Shown in pieces: positions 1 through 10,783 of a stretch of DNA of 64,000 nucleotides (within the stretch, counting starts at the first letter, position 1; the number at the start of each line of letters is the position of its first letter). The position numbers and the translations under genes are program-made. A model generated the notes under the pieces. The model saw nothing but the letters and a program-made list of their open reading frames with translations. It was not told the origin of the DNA and did no database searches. The DNA lies in NCBI GenBank assembly GCA_029204225.1, contig MU832035.1, positions 26,481 to 90,480 on the forward strand. The letters are read 5' to 3'. Source of the DNA: Diphasiastrum complanatum. Its lineage: Eukaryota > Streptophyta > Lycopodiopsida > Lycopodiales > Lycopodiaceae.

Positions 1-82
1 CATTAACGAAGATCTACTCATGTAGATTGAAGACTGCAAAAGCAGCCATGCAGCATGGGATAGATTAAAACAGAAGTACGAA

Positions 83-610
83 GTGAGGACTACAGCTTCA
101 GTGATGCATCTTCACAATCAGCTACAATCCATACGATGGGATGGCAACCAGTTAGACCAGCACGTTGAGAAGATCAGAACGATCTTTTCTCAACTCACTG
201 CATCAGGACAGGAGAACCAGGTCATAGCACCACAACAGTGGATGTACTTCATGAAGTCTCTACCTATGTCCTATCACCCATTGAGAATGCTCATAGTGAG
301 TTTACCAGATATGACATTTGACAAAGCAATCAGTCTTGTCGCTGATGAGAGACTGATGAGGGACGAAGGAGAAGGAAGCAGTGATGAAGAGAAAGCTCTC
401 TTCACGAAAGGAAAGAAGAAAAACAAGAACAAGCTGTCAGGAGCACTCTATGTGCCTTCACTGAGAAAAGATCTGCTATCGGTCTCCAAGATGGCAGATC
501 TTGAAATTCGAGTTTTGTACGATGGCAATACATGCCGCATGATCGAGAAAACTACAAACAAATTGCTGACAATTGGATGTAGAGAGGAAATCTCTACCAA
601 GCGAAGATAG
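83..610 (+). pseudogene. copia gag fragment fused to pre-integrase sequence
   Basis: The 175-aa frame starts as copia Gag (UBN2-type), with the usual LTR-retrotransposon pattern of long helices around QLDQHVEKIRTIF, a middle segment YFMKSLP and a charged tail SSDEEKALFTKGKKK. Immediately after the lysine run it jumps to ALYVPSLRKDLLSVSKMAD, which normally follows the protease. The CCHC zinc knuckle and the protease active site are therefore deleted. The frame is open to the left of the first ATG, so the true Gag start is upstream of the window or was lost. It once formed the particle; it is now a chimeric fragment. Confidence 0.75.
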
Positions 611-660
611 TCAGCAACTCTGATAGCATATTAAATGCATCAGAGAATAAAGATCAACTC

Positions 661-930
661 TGGCATAGGAGAATGTATCATCTGAACATGAGGAGCCTAT
701 ATGACATGTGTAAGAAAGACATAGTCACAGGTCTAAAGATATCAAGATCGGATATTGAGTTTTGCGAAGCCTGTCAGAATAGCAAACATCATCAGAATTT
801 TTTCACACATGAGGGAAGAAGGGCCAAAGAAGTTCTTGAGCTCGTTCACTCAGATGTCTGTGGATCGATGAAAATGGATTCGCTCTCAGGATCAGGTATT
901 TTCTGATGTTTATAGATGACTACAGCCGGA
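661..930 (+). pseudogene. copia GAG-pre-integrase and N-terminal integrase fragment
   Basis: The translation contains LWHRRMYHLNMRSLY, the GAG-pre-integrase signature (usually WHRRLGHL), followed by the integrase zinc-binding region CEACQNSKHH and the start of the catalytic core at VLELVHSDVCGSM. The first aspartate of the DDE core is the D in HSDVCG. The frame stops at 906 and shifts to FIDDYSRMTTIYS before being lost. The rest of the integrase core is absent, so no DNA-joining activity is possible. The histidine usual at WHRRLGH is replaced (MYH). Confidence 0.75.
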
Positions 931-984
931 TGACTACGATCTACTCCATCTGAAGTGTTTGATTTCTTCAAGAAGTTTGTGGCA

Positions 985-2062
985 TTTGCAGAGTGACACA
1001 CCTTCAAATCCTAAACAACCAGACTATAATGTCTACATAAAAAGAGTACGAAAAGATTTTGTGATACTAACTATTTTCGTGGATGATTCTCTGATGATAG
1101 AAAATTCCTTGATGCTGATTAAAGACACGAAGAGTCAGATTTCTAAAAATTATGAAATCATAGATCTAGGAGAAGCAACGAAATGCCTCGGGCTAGAGAT
1201 CAAAAGAGATCGAATAAAAGACAAAATGCACTTGAGTCAGTCTGAATATGCCAGAAAAGTGCTCAAGCAGTATCACATCATGGACTGCAAAGAAAAGGCC
1301 ACACCAATGATAGCTGGAGCCAAGCTGACGAAGCAGGATTGCCCAAAAATAGAAGAAGAAGAACAGAAAAATGGCAGGTATACCTTACCAAAATCGAGTC
1401 GGTAGTCTGATGTACCTTACAATTTGTACCAGACCTGATCTAGCTTTCTCCGTTTATGCCTTAAGCCAATTCTCTTCCCATCCTTGCATGGCACATTGGC
1501 AAATGGAAAAACAAATTCTACAATATCTGAAGGGTACTTAAAGTATGGGATTAACCTACAGAGCAGAAAACGAAAGAAAATGATTCAAGCTGCACCACTA
1601 CAGTGATGCAAGCTAGACGAGCTGCAAAGATGCAGCAAGTCCGTAACTGGAGGATGTACAATATCATGTGGAGCTGCAATCAACTAGATATGCAAAAAGC
1701 AAACCTTGGTAGCTCAATCTTCTTGCCAAGCTGAATACATCGCAGCTTCAAAGGTGGTGAACGAGGTAGTGTGGTTGTAGATGATGCTGGAGGCAATTGG
1801 GATACCACAAGGAGGACCATGCACGATGATGATGGACTCTTAGAGAGCCAGTTATTTGTCCCAGGATCCAGTCTTTCATTCAAAGACAAAACACATACCT
1901 CTGAAGTACCTTCACATTCAAGATTTGATCTCGAAAGGAGAGCTCCAGGTCCAATACATAAAATCTGAAGACATGATTGCAGATCTGCTCACGAAGCCGC
2001 TCGACAAGCCATTCTTTACAAAGCAAAGAAAGACAATTGGATTAAACGTCCAAAGCTGCAAG
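985..2062 (+). pseudogene. copia reverse transcriptase C-terminal half and RNase H
   Basis: Starting abruptly inside RT, the frame reads TIFVDDSLMIENS, which carries the catalytic FVDD pair, then DLGEATKCLGLEI and the thumb region. It continues in shifted frames through RNase H (RPDLAFSVYALSQF, HYSDA, AQSSCQAEYIAASK, SQDPVFHSKTKHI and ADLLTKPLDKP). Several stops and frameshifts lie between 1400 and 1860. The N-terminal RT fingers and palm are deleted. The order and the LTKPL ending are diagnostic of Ty1/copia. Confidence 0.8.
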
Positions 2063-2066
2063 GTTC

Positions 2067-2075
2067 AAGAGGGAG
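2067..2075 (+). promoter_or_regulatory. Polypurine tract of the copia element
   Basis: AAGAGGGAG sits directly before the TGTC start of the LTR. This is the standard plus-strand primer position in copia elements. Confidence 0.7.
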
Positions 2076-2819
2076 TGTCAGAAATGGTGAACTCTTGCAA
2101 CTTTGCCGCGACACAAAACGAAGCGACACAAAGCGAAGGTTGAATGGCGAACAATTCGCAAAAGTCAGCGCACCTCGAAAACCTTGAGATAGGAAGCGAA
2201 GTGAACCTCGTAGGTTGAATGATTCGCGAAAGTCAAATGTGCCTCTAGTACCAAAAAGACACGACATGACACGAAACAAAAAAAAAAAACAAAAAAAAAT
2301 CTTTTGCATTGCCAACTGGCAGCTCAACGGGTGTGAAGTCTTAAACTTCATGCCCAACTAAAATGGCTAGCAATAACGGAGAGTAACTAATTAGTTGATT
2401 AGCATTAACTACTCTTGTAATTCTCTTTTTAGCTATTTTGTAAACTCCACATAGTGGAGATATAAACTATTTTTCTGGATCAAAATATACACAGAGAGTG
2501 TGTGTGAGTGGAGTAGAAAAGAAAAAGAATAGAAATGAAATAGTTGTGCATGAAAGTCTGCCAACAAGTAGAACACAGCGAAAGAGCAGAGCGTCAGCAG
2601 GCCGCCAATGAGAAAGACACTGACCATCTCACTCTAAAAATTAAATTGATAATATAGTTGCTCCATCTCGTGCATCTCCTTGTCTTCCGTTGTCTTGATT
2701 GCTAGAATGAAATCTGTTCTGTGATCTGTAGTCGGGTGTCTAGGCTCCTGTAATTTTCCGCACAAGAAAATTCAAAGAAACAAATACGTTCGCGATACGA
2801 AACAAACCCGTTTGCGACA
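2076..2819 (+). repeat. 3' LTR of the copia element (TGTC...GACA)
   Basis: The LTR starts TGTCAGAAATGG right after the polypurine tract and most plausibly ends at GCGACA, giving matching TGTC/GACA ends and about 744 bp. A TATA-like TATAAACT lies at 2461. The U3 part contains repeated GCGACACAAA/GCGAAGG-like words and an A-rich run at 2278-2300. The right boundary is inferred from the inverted ends, because the partner LTR is outside the window. Confidence 0.6.
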
Positions 2820-3205
2820 ATAGGTGCCTAGATAACCATAGAAACCAAGAGAAGAAAAATAAGAAAAGAAGAAAAGCAAAAATATGATGTACTCCCACAA
2901 TCTAGGCTCCATTCCACATTTAGATCACACACTAACACTCATGACACCCTTAGTAGCCTAGATCCACACTTCTATAACTAGTTTTACCCTCTGCCCATTG
3001 GATCGAAACTCGTACTTCACAACACTCACTCAGTTGTAGATCCAAAAACCTTGTTCTAAGCCTTTAAAGCCACAAATTTTGGAGAGATGAAAAATGGACT
3101 ACATTTCTTTGGCATTGTTGTCGAGGAGACAGTGCTAAAGCTGTTTTAGAAGTGTTTCCTTGTTTTGATTACTTTTTATTTCATTTTTTCTAACATGCTT
3201 TTTAC
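2820..3205. other. Gene-free stretch
   Basis: AT-rich sequence directly after the copia LTR. I see no convincing coding frame, RNA gene or repeat. Confidence 0.5.
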
Positions 3206-3500
3206 TTAACAGATCAAGAGGTTATGCGGTGGGTGTGACCCTCATATTGTCCCAGACCATAACGTCCTGACTTGGTTCATGGCAGGATTACCTAAGGAAA
3301 TCGAACAACTGATGAAATGAGTATAAGACAATTATGTCTCGTTCCAAGCCGCGTGTTGATGCCATCAAGAGGCTAGACGATAGCGAGACTACGAGCTCTG
3401 ATTCAGATAACTCCCCTGATGAGAAAAAATGTTGAAAGAAATTATGAGCTAAGCATAAGAACAAACTTCATGATGATGCTTCCATATCTACAGCCAACAG
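3206..3500 (+). pseudogene. gag-like remnant
   Basis: A broken translation reads LTWFMAGLPKEIEQLMK, then a segment like SFQAAC..AIKRLDDSETTSSDSDNSPDEKK, with several stops. An F/W-MAGLP segment followed by a charged, serine-rich tail is typical of Gag before its zinc knuckle. No pol sequence follows. It could be copia or gypsy; assignment is weak. Confidence 0.4.
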
Positions 3501-3986
3501 TACAGACGTTATTATATTAGTCATATAAAAGATACATACACAGAGCAATGAGCATTTTAGCAAGTTCACTTCTAACCTTACCACGGTCGTCGATCTATTA
3601 GGAAAATTTTGAGCTCCACAAGGGCCTTATAAGAATTTGTGGAAAGATCCCTTTTTTATTATTAAAATATATTATAACACTATTTTTAACTGATACCTTT
3701 TCACTTGCCATAACTTTTTAACCGTAGCTCGGAAGCATGTGTAAATATAATTGGAAAAAGTGCCTTCCATTGCACCAAACTCCGTTGAAATCAGACTTAC
3801 CACTAAAAAGTTATGTCATTTTTAATGTGGACTCAAAAAGTTACGTTACGTAGAAGCCTGATATCAATATTTTTATTGGTCCACATGGCAACGAAAATGA
3901 GAAAACAAAATAAAAAGGCATCTTTTACAAAGGCCCTCTTTAGGCCCATATTTTCTTTAATGAAAAGCTGAAATGCTTGCAGCCTA
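3501..3986. other. AT-rich gene-free stretch
   Basis: No ORF resembles a known protein and no terminal repeat was found. The sequence probably belongs partly to the LTR whose 3' end lies at about 4523. Confidence 0.4.
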
Positions 3987-4540
3987 TATGTCATGTACTT
4001 TAGTACATTAGTGCTTACCAATGCAATAAAATATCGATTGTAAGCTCTGTAGGCCCAAAATGAGCTATTAGCCTTAAGAACAAGGCAGTTCTCCCTTTAG
4101 ACCCTCCAAAGTATTTAAATAAGGATAATAGGCCAACAAAGGGCCAAAGTAGATTTAACTAGGGCCAACAATCTTGCAAGATAATTATGTTTAGCTAGCT
4201 TAAGAGATTGTCTATAAGTAGGCAAGAGACATCATTTTGAGGATCTTTTGACTCAAGTTGCAAATGCGAGAGCTTAGCCTCCTCTTTGTGAATGTGAGCC
4301 ATGGGAATAGAGCTTATTAGGTCTCATGTGTCCAATCCACATGAATCTCACCCCTATTTTGTATTTGATTTGTTTCCATACCTTCAATTCTAATTGATGA
4401 TTCCTTGAAGCTCTATTTGTGATTTGCATTTTATGGCTATATCAACATGAATGTTATGTTGTTTTCTTGATCTTAGATTTAGTTTTTTTGCTATGGCTAT
4501 TTGATTGGGTTTGGCATATGACATTTGTGGTATTAGAGCA
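3987..4540 (+). repeat. LTR 3' part followed by a primer-binding site
   Basis: TGGTATTAGAGC at 4528-4539 matches the initiator-methionine tRNA PBS seen intact elsewhere in the window (TGGTATCAGAGC), with one change. A TATA-like TATAAGTA lies about 310 bp upstream at 4212, and the sequence before the PBS can end in TGACA at 4523. This indicates the end of a 5' LTR on the plus strand. The start at 3987 (TGTCA) is only a guess from matching ends. The element is broken immediately after the PBS by the solo LTR at 4541. Confidence 0.45.
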
Positions 4541-5693
4541 TGTTGACAGATTCTCTAGCTGTCTACAAGGTTCTATGTTTCTTTACTTCTTGTCTTGTTA
4601 TAGCCTTACACTTGTGTTCTGCCTATAAGCAGAGACTACGGTCCTTTTATGATCATTATCTTGCTTGTTTTAAGGCCCAGATTAGGCAGAAGGGGATGAT
4701 AATCATTGTAGCAATGTCTTGTTTGTCAGAGGACATCTGGATGGGTCTCTCTTGAACTGAATGCACATGCATAATCAACCAAAATGCAAGCCAATGCGTT
4801 TAACAAATGATCTACATTACTGCTCAGTGGAACAACGATGGAAGCTACTTCTACTTTGCTGCAAAATGAACTGAAATTAGATCCTAAGCACTACTATACT
4901 TGCATAAATTGACAAAACAAGAAACAAGAACTAATCTACAGCATTTTAGAAGTCCAAGAATCAAGAAACCAACTAGTCTTTTGATTCTTGGACATCCCAA
5001 GAACATCAAGAACAAGGATGTAAGGAGATATCCAAGAGCTACACCACAAACCCAACCTATTTAGTTTACTTGAATGTTGATTCCTACATTAATCCACAAA
5101 CAAGAAATGAAAACTAATCCACTCTAGGAAAGCATCAAATCTAATCCACTCTACAATCCACAACCACACACAAAGGAGGGAAGGGCAAGATCATGAATGC
5201 ATCACTCAAGAAACAAGCATGATCAAGGAGCTCTAGGATGCACGAAACTCTCTTCTCATTTCAGCATGGAGTAGATACAATACACAAAAAGCTCCTCTTC
5301 ACAAAGTGGGAATCTCTTAAATAAGCAAGAGAGCTCCTTAGGTGGCATCCTAGTGGCATTTCCACATTACACAAATTACAAGTGGAATTATGCTCTCCAC
5401 TAGATGTCACCATCACAAGGTGGCTCACTCTACTTTTCTAAGAGGGGCCAACTTGCATTTATTACATTTGCCTAGAAATACTAGTCCCTACATGGTCATT
5501 CCATCTTTCGGGATTGACCATGAGGCTTACACAGTTTTGGCTTGTCATTACTAACTAGTATTCCTCGGCTCTCATACTCGGCTCTCAGTCTTCGTTTGTC
5601 TCGTCTTCACAGAGACCTCCTCGGTCTAAGGTGAGAGGTGCTCTTGAGTTGCTCTGTCTGAGTATCTTGGGGATTCGTCATAATCAGCCAACT
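4541..5693 (-). repeat. Solo LTR of the TR-GAG family, with 5-bp TSD
   Basis: The reverse complement aligns along its length with the LTR at 10784-11948, from TTGGCTGATT at its start to CTGTCAACA at its end. It is flanked by GAGCA at 4536-4540 and GAGCA at 5694-5698, a perfect 5-bp target-site duplication. No internal region is present, so this is a solo LTR left by LTR-LTR recombination. Its outer base is T where the family has A. A TATA-like TTATTTAAGAG (minus strand) lies near 5315. Confidence 0.9.
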
Positions 5694-5698
5694 GAGCA

Positions 5699-6980
5699 TA
5701 AGATCCAAATTACAATGATGATTCTGCATGATTGTCATTAGATTTAAAAGTTTCTTGAATTTGGTAGTTTCTTTCTTCCAGTTTTTTTGAAATTTCAAAT
5801 TTCAGAGTTCTTTGGGTCAATTTTTAATCTACAATTCTCTTTTCTTATTTGATTTCTTGTTTAGATTTTTTGCCCTTGATTTTAGCTTCTGGAGGTACTA
5901 ATTTTTTCTAATTTGGAGTTATATTGGTCAAGTTATGATCGATTTAGTCAAACCCAATTCGAATTTGGCTACAATTTTGCAGTTTGTTTGTTTCTATTTT
6001 TGGTTGAGCTTATGGCTGAATTTTTTGACTATGAAGCTATGTATGGATAGATCTTGAAGTTAGCTTTCTAGAGGTACTGCTGCATTTCAATCAAGATTGA
6101 GGAAGTTATTATCAATCTAGTGTGAGTGGAACAGATTTGGTAGTTTCTACTTCTCTTTGGGAGAGAAGCACTTCACTTTTCATGAAGTTTTGTTGTAGTT
6201 GTAACTTTTTTTTTTAATTTTCATTATGAAGCTCTTGTGTCAAAAAAAAGATAAAAAATTTGGCTTGCCATTTTTTTGCGGCAGGAGTGTTTTAGAGGAT
6301 TTTTATTATTTTGTAATATTTTCATACAAAAATATATATAAAGGCACACTCACATGTGAGCTTTCGGCCCACATGTGCAAGCATTTATTAATTAAAAAAA
6401 ACCATTTGCCATCGAACGAGCATTCAAAATGCTCGCTAAATGAAGCCTTCGCTCGCCAACTAGCCTATCCTTCCCTTGCTCTTCTTTGCTTCCTCTCACC
6501 ATTTCCTATCACCCTTCAACAACTTCACCTCTCACGCTCTCCTAGCACCTACCCTTCATCAACTTCACTCCTTCATCGTCCACATCTTCTTCATCTCCGA
6601 GAATATTCCATTGGAGATTCCTTTTGGCCGTGCCCGTAAAAAATTTTGTCGTCAATGTTTTTTCAAATCTTATTTTATGGGTACATGAATGGGTGGCTCA
6701 AATAAGTCATTGTCAAAAAAAAAATGAATTGGCAAGTTGAACATAAATATTACTTCAATTTAGTTTGTTAAACTTTCCATTCACAACCACTTAATTCTTT
6801 GAGGACGGAGAATTTTAAGTGGGTGAAGAAGAGCATTTTACCGGCCTATAAAATTCCATTTTGAATAAATTTTAGTTGGTGAATTCATAGTTTATAAGTT
6901 TTCTTAGTCATTAATAATGGATTATTGGTATAATAAAAATGTTCAATAGTTCCAATCAAATGAGAAAATGCAATTTAAAA
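5699..6980. other. Gene-free stretch
   Basis: AT-rich sequence that continues the element interrupted by the solo LTR. Short ORFs (for example 6226-6639) look like chance frames. I see no homologous protein segment, RNA gene or terminal repeat. Confidence 0.4.
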
Positions 6981-6984
6981 TTGT

Positions 6985-7640
6985 ACATTCTAGCCTTGCT
7001 TTTGACGGACAACCAAGCTCAATCAATATTGAAGGTTGGTTGACTAAATTGGAACTTTACTTTTGTCATCACTATTATTTCAAAGAGGATAAAATTCACT
7101 TTGCCTCATTGTGTTTTCAAAAACAAGTTCGAGCATGATGGGACACTCAAACATATCCAATCACTAATATTTGGAGTGGATTCAAAACTGCATGTGTTAA
7201 CGGTGTTACGAAATTTTACAGACAATCGTTCTCATGTCTCACACATACTGAATCTATACAACGGTTCAATAAGAAATGTTTGAAATTGATTTCAAAGACA
7301 AAACTTGATTGCAACACATGTTTGAATTTCTCTGTGGAATGTCTTCATATCCCTATCAGAAATGTTCTCAAGCCAATTGTTCCTAATTACATGTATCCAA
7401 TAAATTAACGAAGATATGTGATATGATGAATCACGCATTTGCAATGAAACATTTGGCTACAGACCAAGCTAATAAAGTATGGTGGAAAGTCACTACTCAA
7501 TGAAGCCATACTTTTATTAATCAACGACTATTTGAATGTATCAGTTTTTCATTTGATGAAAGTATTCTTTCTGCCTCCAGTCGGGCTCTCAGTACTTCTG
7601 TACGAATCAATAAAAGTTTACTTTGTCATTATAGACTGGT
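6985..7640 (+). pseudogene. Ty3/gypsy-type gag remnant
   Basis: A broken frame reads FDGQPSSINIEGWLTKLE, then YFKEDKIHFASLCFQ and a WDTQT-like position. This matches the Retrotrans_gag start: an FDG motif, a W-x3-LE helix, then K-x-x-FA-x-x-L and WW. Stops appear every 20-60 codons and no zinc knuckle or pol follows. It is an old gypsy fragment between copia insertions. Confidence 0.5.
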
Positions 7641-7696
7641 CACTTGAATCATGCTTCTGTACAACACATGTCCAAGCAGTCTATTATACTTGATCT

Positions 7697-8479
7697 TGTT
7701 AGAAATCAATGATAAACTTCATTGTTACACTTCCTAGTTACTGTTTACGATGTACTTTATTACTAAATGTAACTAGTCGTAGGCTTGTCTAGTAGTCTAC
7801 TCCTAGGTTCTCCCTCTCTATCACGGTTCAGGGTTTATATGTACATTTTACATTCAGTATGTGTACTATCTACAAGCACTTGCAAAATCATCAATGGCAG
7901 CGAAAGTAATCTCGTCGACCACCGCAAGTGACCTTCTTACGACCTCCTATGAATTACCAGAGTCAAGTCTCCTCAACCGTTTGAAAACGTAAGCAACCTA
8001 CTTACGGTTATCAACGAAGTCGACTAACGATGACAATTTGCGAGTTCATACAAAGTCAACTAACAACGGTTGACCCATCTCATCGTTTAGCTCCGTAAGT
8101 TATCACTTACGATTATCAATGAAGAAAGCAAACGATCAACAGCTGATCGAATGACCAACGGTTGTTCGAACAATTGCGGACAGACTATGGCCATCACGGC
8201 CTACATCCTTGCACTATGACGCATACGAAGTATACCTTACTCTGTACTTCTCCTCCTTCACAACGCTCCAATAACGGATCTACAGATCTTGTTTAAACAG
8301 CTGTTAATCATCTTGTAAACTGTAATTACAATAAATCAGAAAACTCTGACAGCTATAAATATGTATATGAGCGAAGAGAAGGCAGAGATAGGTGTTGTTG
8401 AGTTGAACAATCTGTATGCACAGAGTGATCAAATGACCAAAAAGGTCTTAAGTAACTAGCTCCTTAGAGTTAGTGATCT

Positions 8480-8530
<51 letters not shown>

Positions 8531-8971
8531 TTTATAACTGTAGCTATTGTTTTGAATCTGTAATTAGGAATACGCGCTTATCAGTGCTACTATATTGTGT
8601 TCTGATTCTCTCTGCTATTGTTCAATTACTACGTTCTTGATTGAATGCAAATGTCTCTCTCACTCTCTTGCACACAAACACGGTTATCAGAGATAGAGGA
8701 TTGCATGCTGTCCAAGATGCCTAATGCTTCACAATCCTACTATTATGGCAATCTCAGACTCCTACTCTGATAACCAAAAAGAGATAAAAAGCTTTTGATT
8801 TCGTTCCCTAGTCAATCCACGTTTCTGAAATTGCAGTAAATATTGTGTTCATTGTTTTTCTTATTGTTGGTAGAGACATCGTCGTAATCGCTTCTCGTGT
8901 TCTGCTTCTGTCATGTTCATTGCAATCGTAATCAATCGTAGACCAAGCAGACCATCGTTCACACACCAACA
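7697..8971 (+). repeat. 5' LTR of the 7.7-kb copia element
   Basis: The likely start is TGTTAGAAATC and the end is CACCAACA, five bases before the PBS. The length of about 1.27 kb is large for copia. A TATA-like TATAAATA is at 8353. A (CA)n run at 8488-8528 sits about 130 bp downstream of the TATA, probably in the transcribed part. The left boundary is inferred from the TGTT/AACA ends only. Confidence 0.6.
8488..8528 (+). repeat. (CA)n microsatellite inside the LTR
   Basis: About 20 uninterrupted CA units. They lie in the copia LTR downstream of its TATA box and are absent from the recognisable part of the copy at 34.6 kb, which starts further downstream. Confidence 0.95.
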
Positions 8972-8975
8972 AAAG

Positions 8976-8987
8976 TGGTATCAGAGC
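8976..8987 (+). promoter_or_regulatory. Primer-binding site, initiator Met-tRNA
   Basis: TGGTATCAGAGC lies five bases after the LTR end. It is the canonical sequence that pairs with the 3' end of initiator-methionine tRNA to prime minus-strand synthesis. Confidence 0.9.
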
Positions 8988-9063
8988 ATTGGTTCAGTGG
9001 ATTACTAGAGTCCATGATCTTTTTCCAAAGCTATTCTAAATTGTTTGTGTATAATTTCGATCA

Positions 9064-9655
9064 CTATGGAAGGCACCTCAGAGATCTGCTTGATCAATAA
9101 ACTTAACGGAGATGACTTCCACATGTGGAAGTTCAAAATGAGGATGATCCTGATTGAAAAGGAGCTATGGAGATACGTCAACGGTTCTATAGCCAGACTA
9201 GCAGAAGTCGAACAACTCCCAGCTTGGGAAGCCAAGGATGGCAAGGCTCTTGCCATTGTATCTCTAAACCTCAAAGACACTCAAATTGCTCATGTGTCCA
9301 ACTACACTACTTCCAAAGAAGCATGGGATACACCCACTAGCATCTACGAGACCTCAGATGTCTCGACTCGGCTCTTCTTGAGGAAGAAGGTACTAACACT
9401 CAGAATGAGTAAAAGCACCTTAGTCAGCAACCATCTGAACGAGTTCAAACAACTGATGAACCAACTGGATGCAATAGGTTCCTATATCAGAAGATGACTC
9501 TACCATGTCTCTTCTTGCTAGTCTTCCATCCTCCTACGATAATCTAGTATTGCTTCTGAGCAATACCCCTATGCTGTCTCTCCAAAAATTGACAGCAAGC
9601 TTGTTGCAGGAAGAAGTCAGGTAGAAAAGCTCGTCCACATCTACGAGTACCAAAT
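9064..9655 (+). pseudogene. copia gag, N-terminal part
   Basis: The frame starts at 9066 (MEGTSEICLINKLNGDDFHMW) and runs 143 codons to a stop at 9495-9497, after which the Gag sequence continues in another frame (LLVFHPPTI-like, then LLQEE). The N-terminal N-G-D-x-F-x-x-W and the downstream W-K-AKDGKALAIVSLNL region are typical of plant copia Gag (DUF4219/UBN2). Residues 1-140 form the capsid-like region. The frameshift near 9497 separates it from the zinc knuckle. The copy at 35.04 kb starts with the same residues. Confidence 0.8.
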
Positions 9656-9657
9656 CC

Positions 9658-10116
9658 ATGGCACTCTATTCAAACAAGCAACAATCCAAGAAGAAGATAG
9701 GCTTCAAGGATAAGAAGACAAAGGTAGAACAGCCAGCAGCATTACAACCACAACAGCAACAGTATAGTCACTCATCATCCAAGACCAAGCTGTTGTGCAG
9801 ATATTGCAAAAGAACCAACCACGATATCAAGGACTGTCGCATTCTCAAGCACAATGAAGCAAAAAAGAATATGCAACAACACCAAGAAGTGAACTTTGAC
9901 ACAGTCAAAGGATCTCAAGATGAAGAGAAGGCGTTGATGGTACAAGATCAATCCAGTAGTGATGCCCATCATTGGTATCTCGATTCAAGTGCTTCTCAGC
10001 ACATGACGCCATGCAAGGACCTCTTCTTTACATTCATAGCTACAGAATCAAAATACATTCTCTTTGGTGACTCCAGTTCACACCAAGTTGAAGGCCAAGG
10101 GTCTATTCAACTATAG
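9658..10116 (+). pseudogene. copia zinc knuckle and protease
   Basis: In this 152-aa frame a CCHC knuckle, CRYCKRTNHDIKDC, lies at residues 48-61. It is followed by the protease start HWYLDSSASQHMT. In copia proteases this is normally DSG(A/C)S, so the glycine next to the catalytic aspartate is serine here, which would probably impair the enzyme. The frame ends after a GQGSIQL segment with a TAG stop at 10114-10116. The 9-kb gag lies just upstream in a different frame. Confidence 0.8.
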
Positions 10117-10366
10117 TTCTCTGATGGCATCACTAGGCAGCTTAATGGAGTACTTTATGTACCCATATTAACAAAGAACCTTTTGTCTATTAGCAAAATT
10201 ACAGATCAGGGCTATAGAGCTTTGTTCATTGCCAACCAATGTACTATTTTAGATGAGAACTCAAAGGAAGTCCTCTCTGCTTATAGAGAAGAAAATTTGT
10301 ACATACTGAGTCATGATGTTGCACTTTTTTTGAGTTGTTCAGATGCAAATTTATGGCATCAACAAT
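10117..10366 (+). pseudogene. copia GAG-pre-integrase, truncated
   Basis: After the stop the translation continues FSDGITRQLNGVLYVPIL, then LLSISKITDQGY and ends DANLWHQQLYGW. This is the GAG-pre-integrase domain up to its histidine motif. Homology stops at about 10366, where unrelated sequence begins. This is the broken right edge of the element. Confidence 0.75.
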
Positions 10367-10783
10367 TATATGGATGGGATGTCCCCCTCGCATGTAGGCG
10401 GGATCATGGAGAGACTACGGGCTCGTTGGGATGCATGGAGTTCAGGTAGGTTGTCCACATTATCTCATTCTGAGAAGATCCAGTCCTCACAACCCTCTGA
10501 CCGAAGTGTTTCTCCCTTCCACGAGGGTCTATTTGGCGGGAGTCCCTCCCCTACACACTCTAATGTCAGTGCCTCTTCCCAACATTCCGGCCGGGAAAAG
10601 AGAGATCGTAGGAGGAGTCGCCTCAATGGCAGCTCTTGTTGTGACGGTGACGCTGATGATGTCATGCTTCAGACGACCTTGAGTCCAACACATTCATCTA
10701 GTAGGCCTCATCGTAGGAATTTCTTAGTTCGGAAAACCCTAACTCAGGAAGTAATGTAGATGCCACATGTGATACTTTGACTC
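10367..10783 (+). other. Ser/Pro/Arg-rich open stretch, unassigned
   Basis: An open frame to 10759 encodes IMERLRARWDAW, then a serine-, proline- and arginine-rich tail. I do not recognise it. The TR-GAG element that starts at 10784 is flanked by near-identical 5-bp repeats, so before that insertion this stretch joined the sequence at 17528, which also encodes a proline/serine-rich segment. Together they may be a fragment of one older gene or transposon. Confidence 0.35.

Larger units (their letters stand above)
1..2819 (+). mobile_element. Truncated Ty1/copia retrotransposon with 3' LTR
   Basis: A copia-type element enters from the left edge and ends in a recognisable 3' LTR. The order is copia-like: gag, GAG-pre-integrase with the start of integrase, the second half of reverse transcriptase (RT), RNase H, polypurine tract and LTR. 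The zinc knuckle, protease, most of integrase and the first half of RT are missing, so internal deletions have joined distant parts. Stops and frameshifts occur in every remaining module. The 5' LTR lies outside the window. The element cannot be autonomous. Confidence 0.85.
7697..10366 (+). mobile_element. Truncated copia element (5' LTR, PBS, gag, protease)
   Basis: The structure is a long LTR ending CCAACA, a perfect methionine-tRNA PBS, gag, zinc knuckle, protease and the start of GAG-pre-integrase. It then breaks off at about 10366 within the LWHQQL motif, so integrase, RT, RNase H and the 3' LTR are absent. A second copy of the same family, covering only the LTR end, PBS and gag start, lies at 34646-35097. 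The deletion means it depends on other elements for every enzymatic step. Confidence 0.85.

Noticed and set aside
8976-8987. Possible tRNA gene at TGGTATCAGAGC sites (also 34946, 29032, 63120)
   Set aside because: Only the 12-13 nt complementary to a tRNA end is present, in the PBS position next to LTRs; no cloverleaf.
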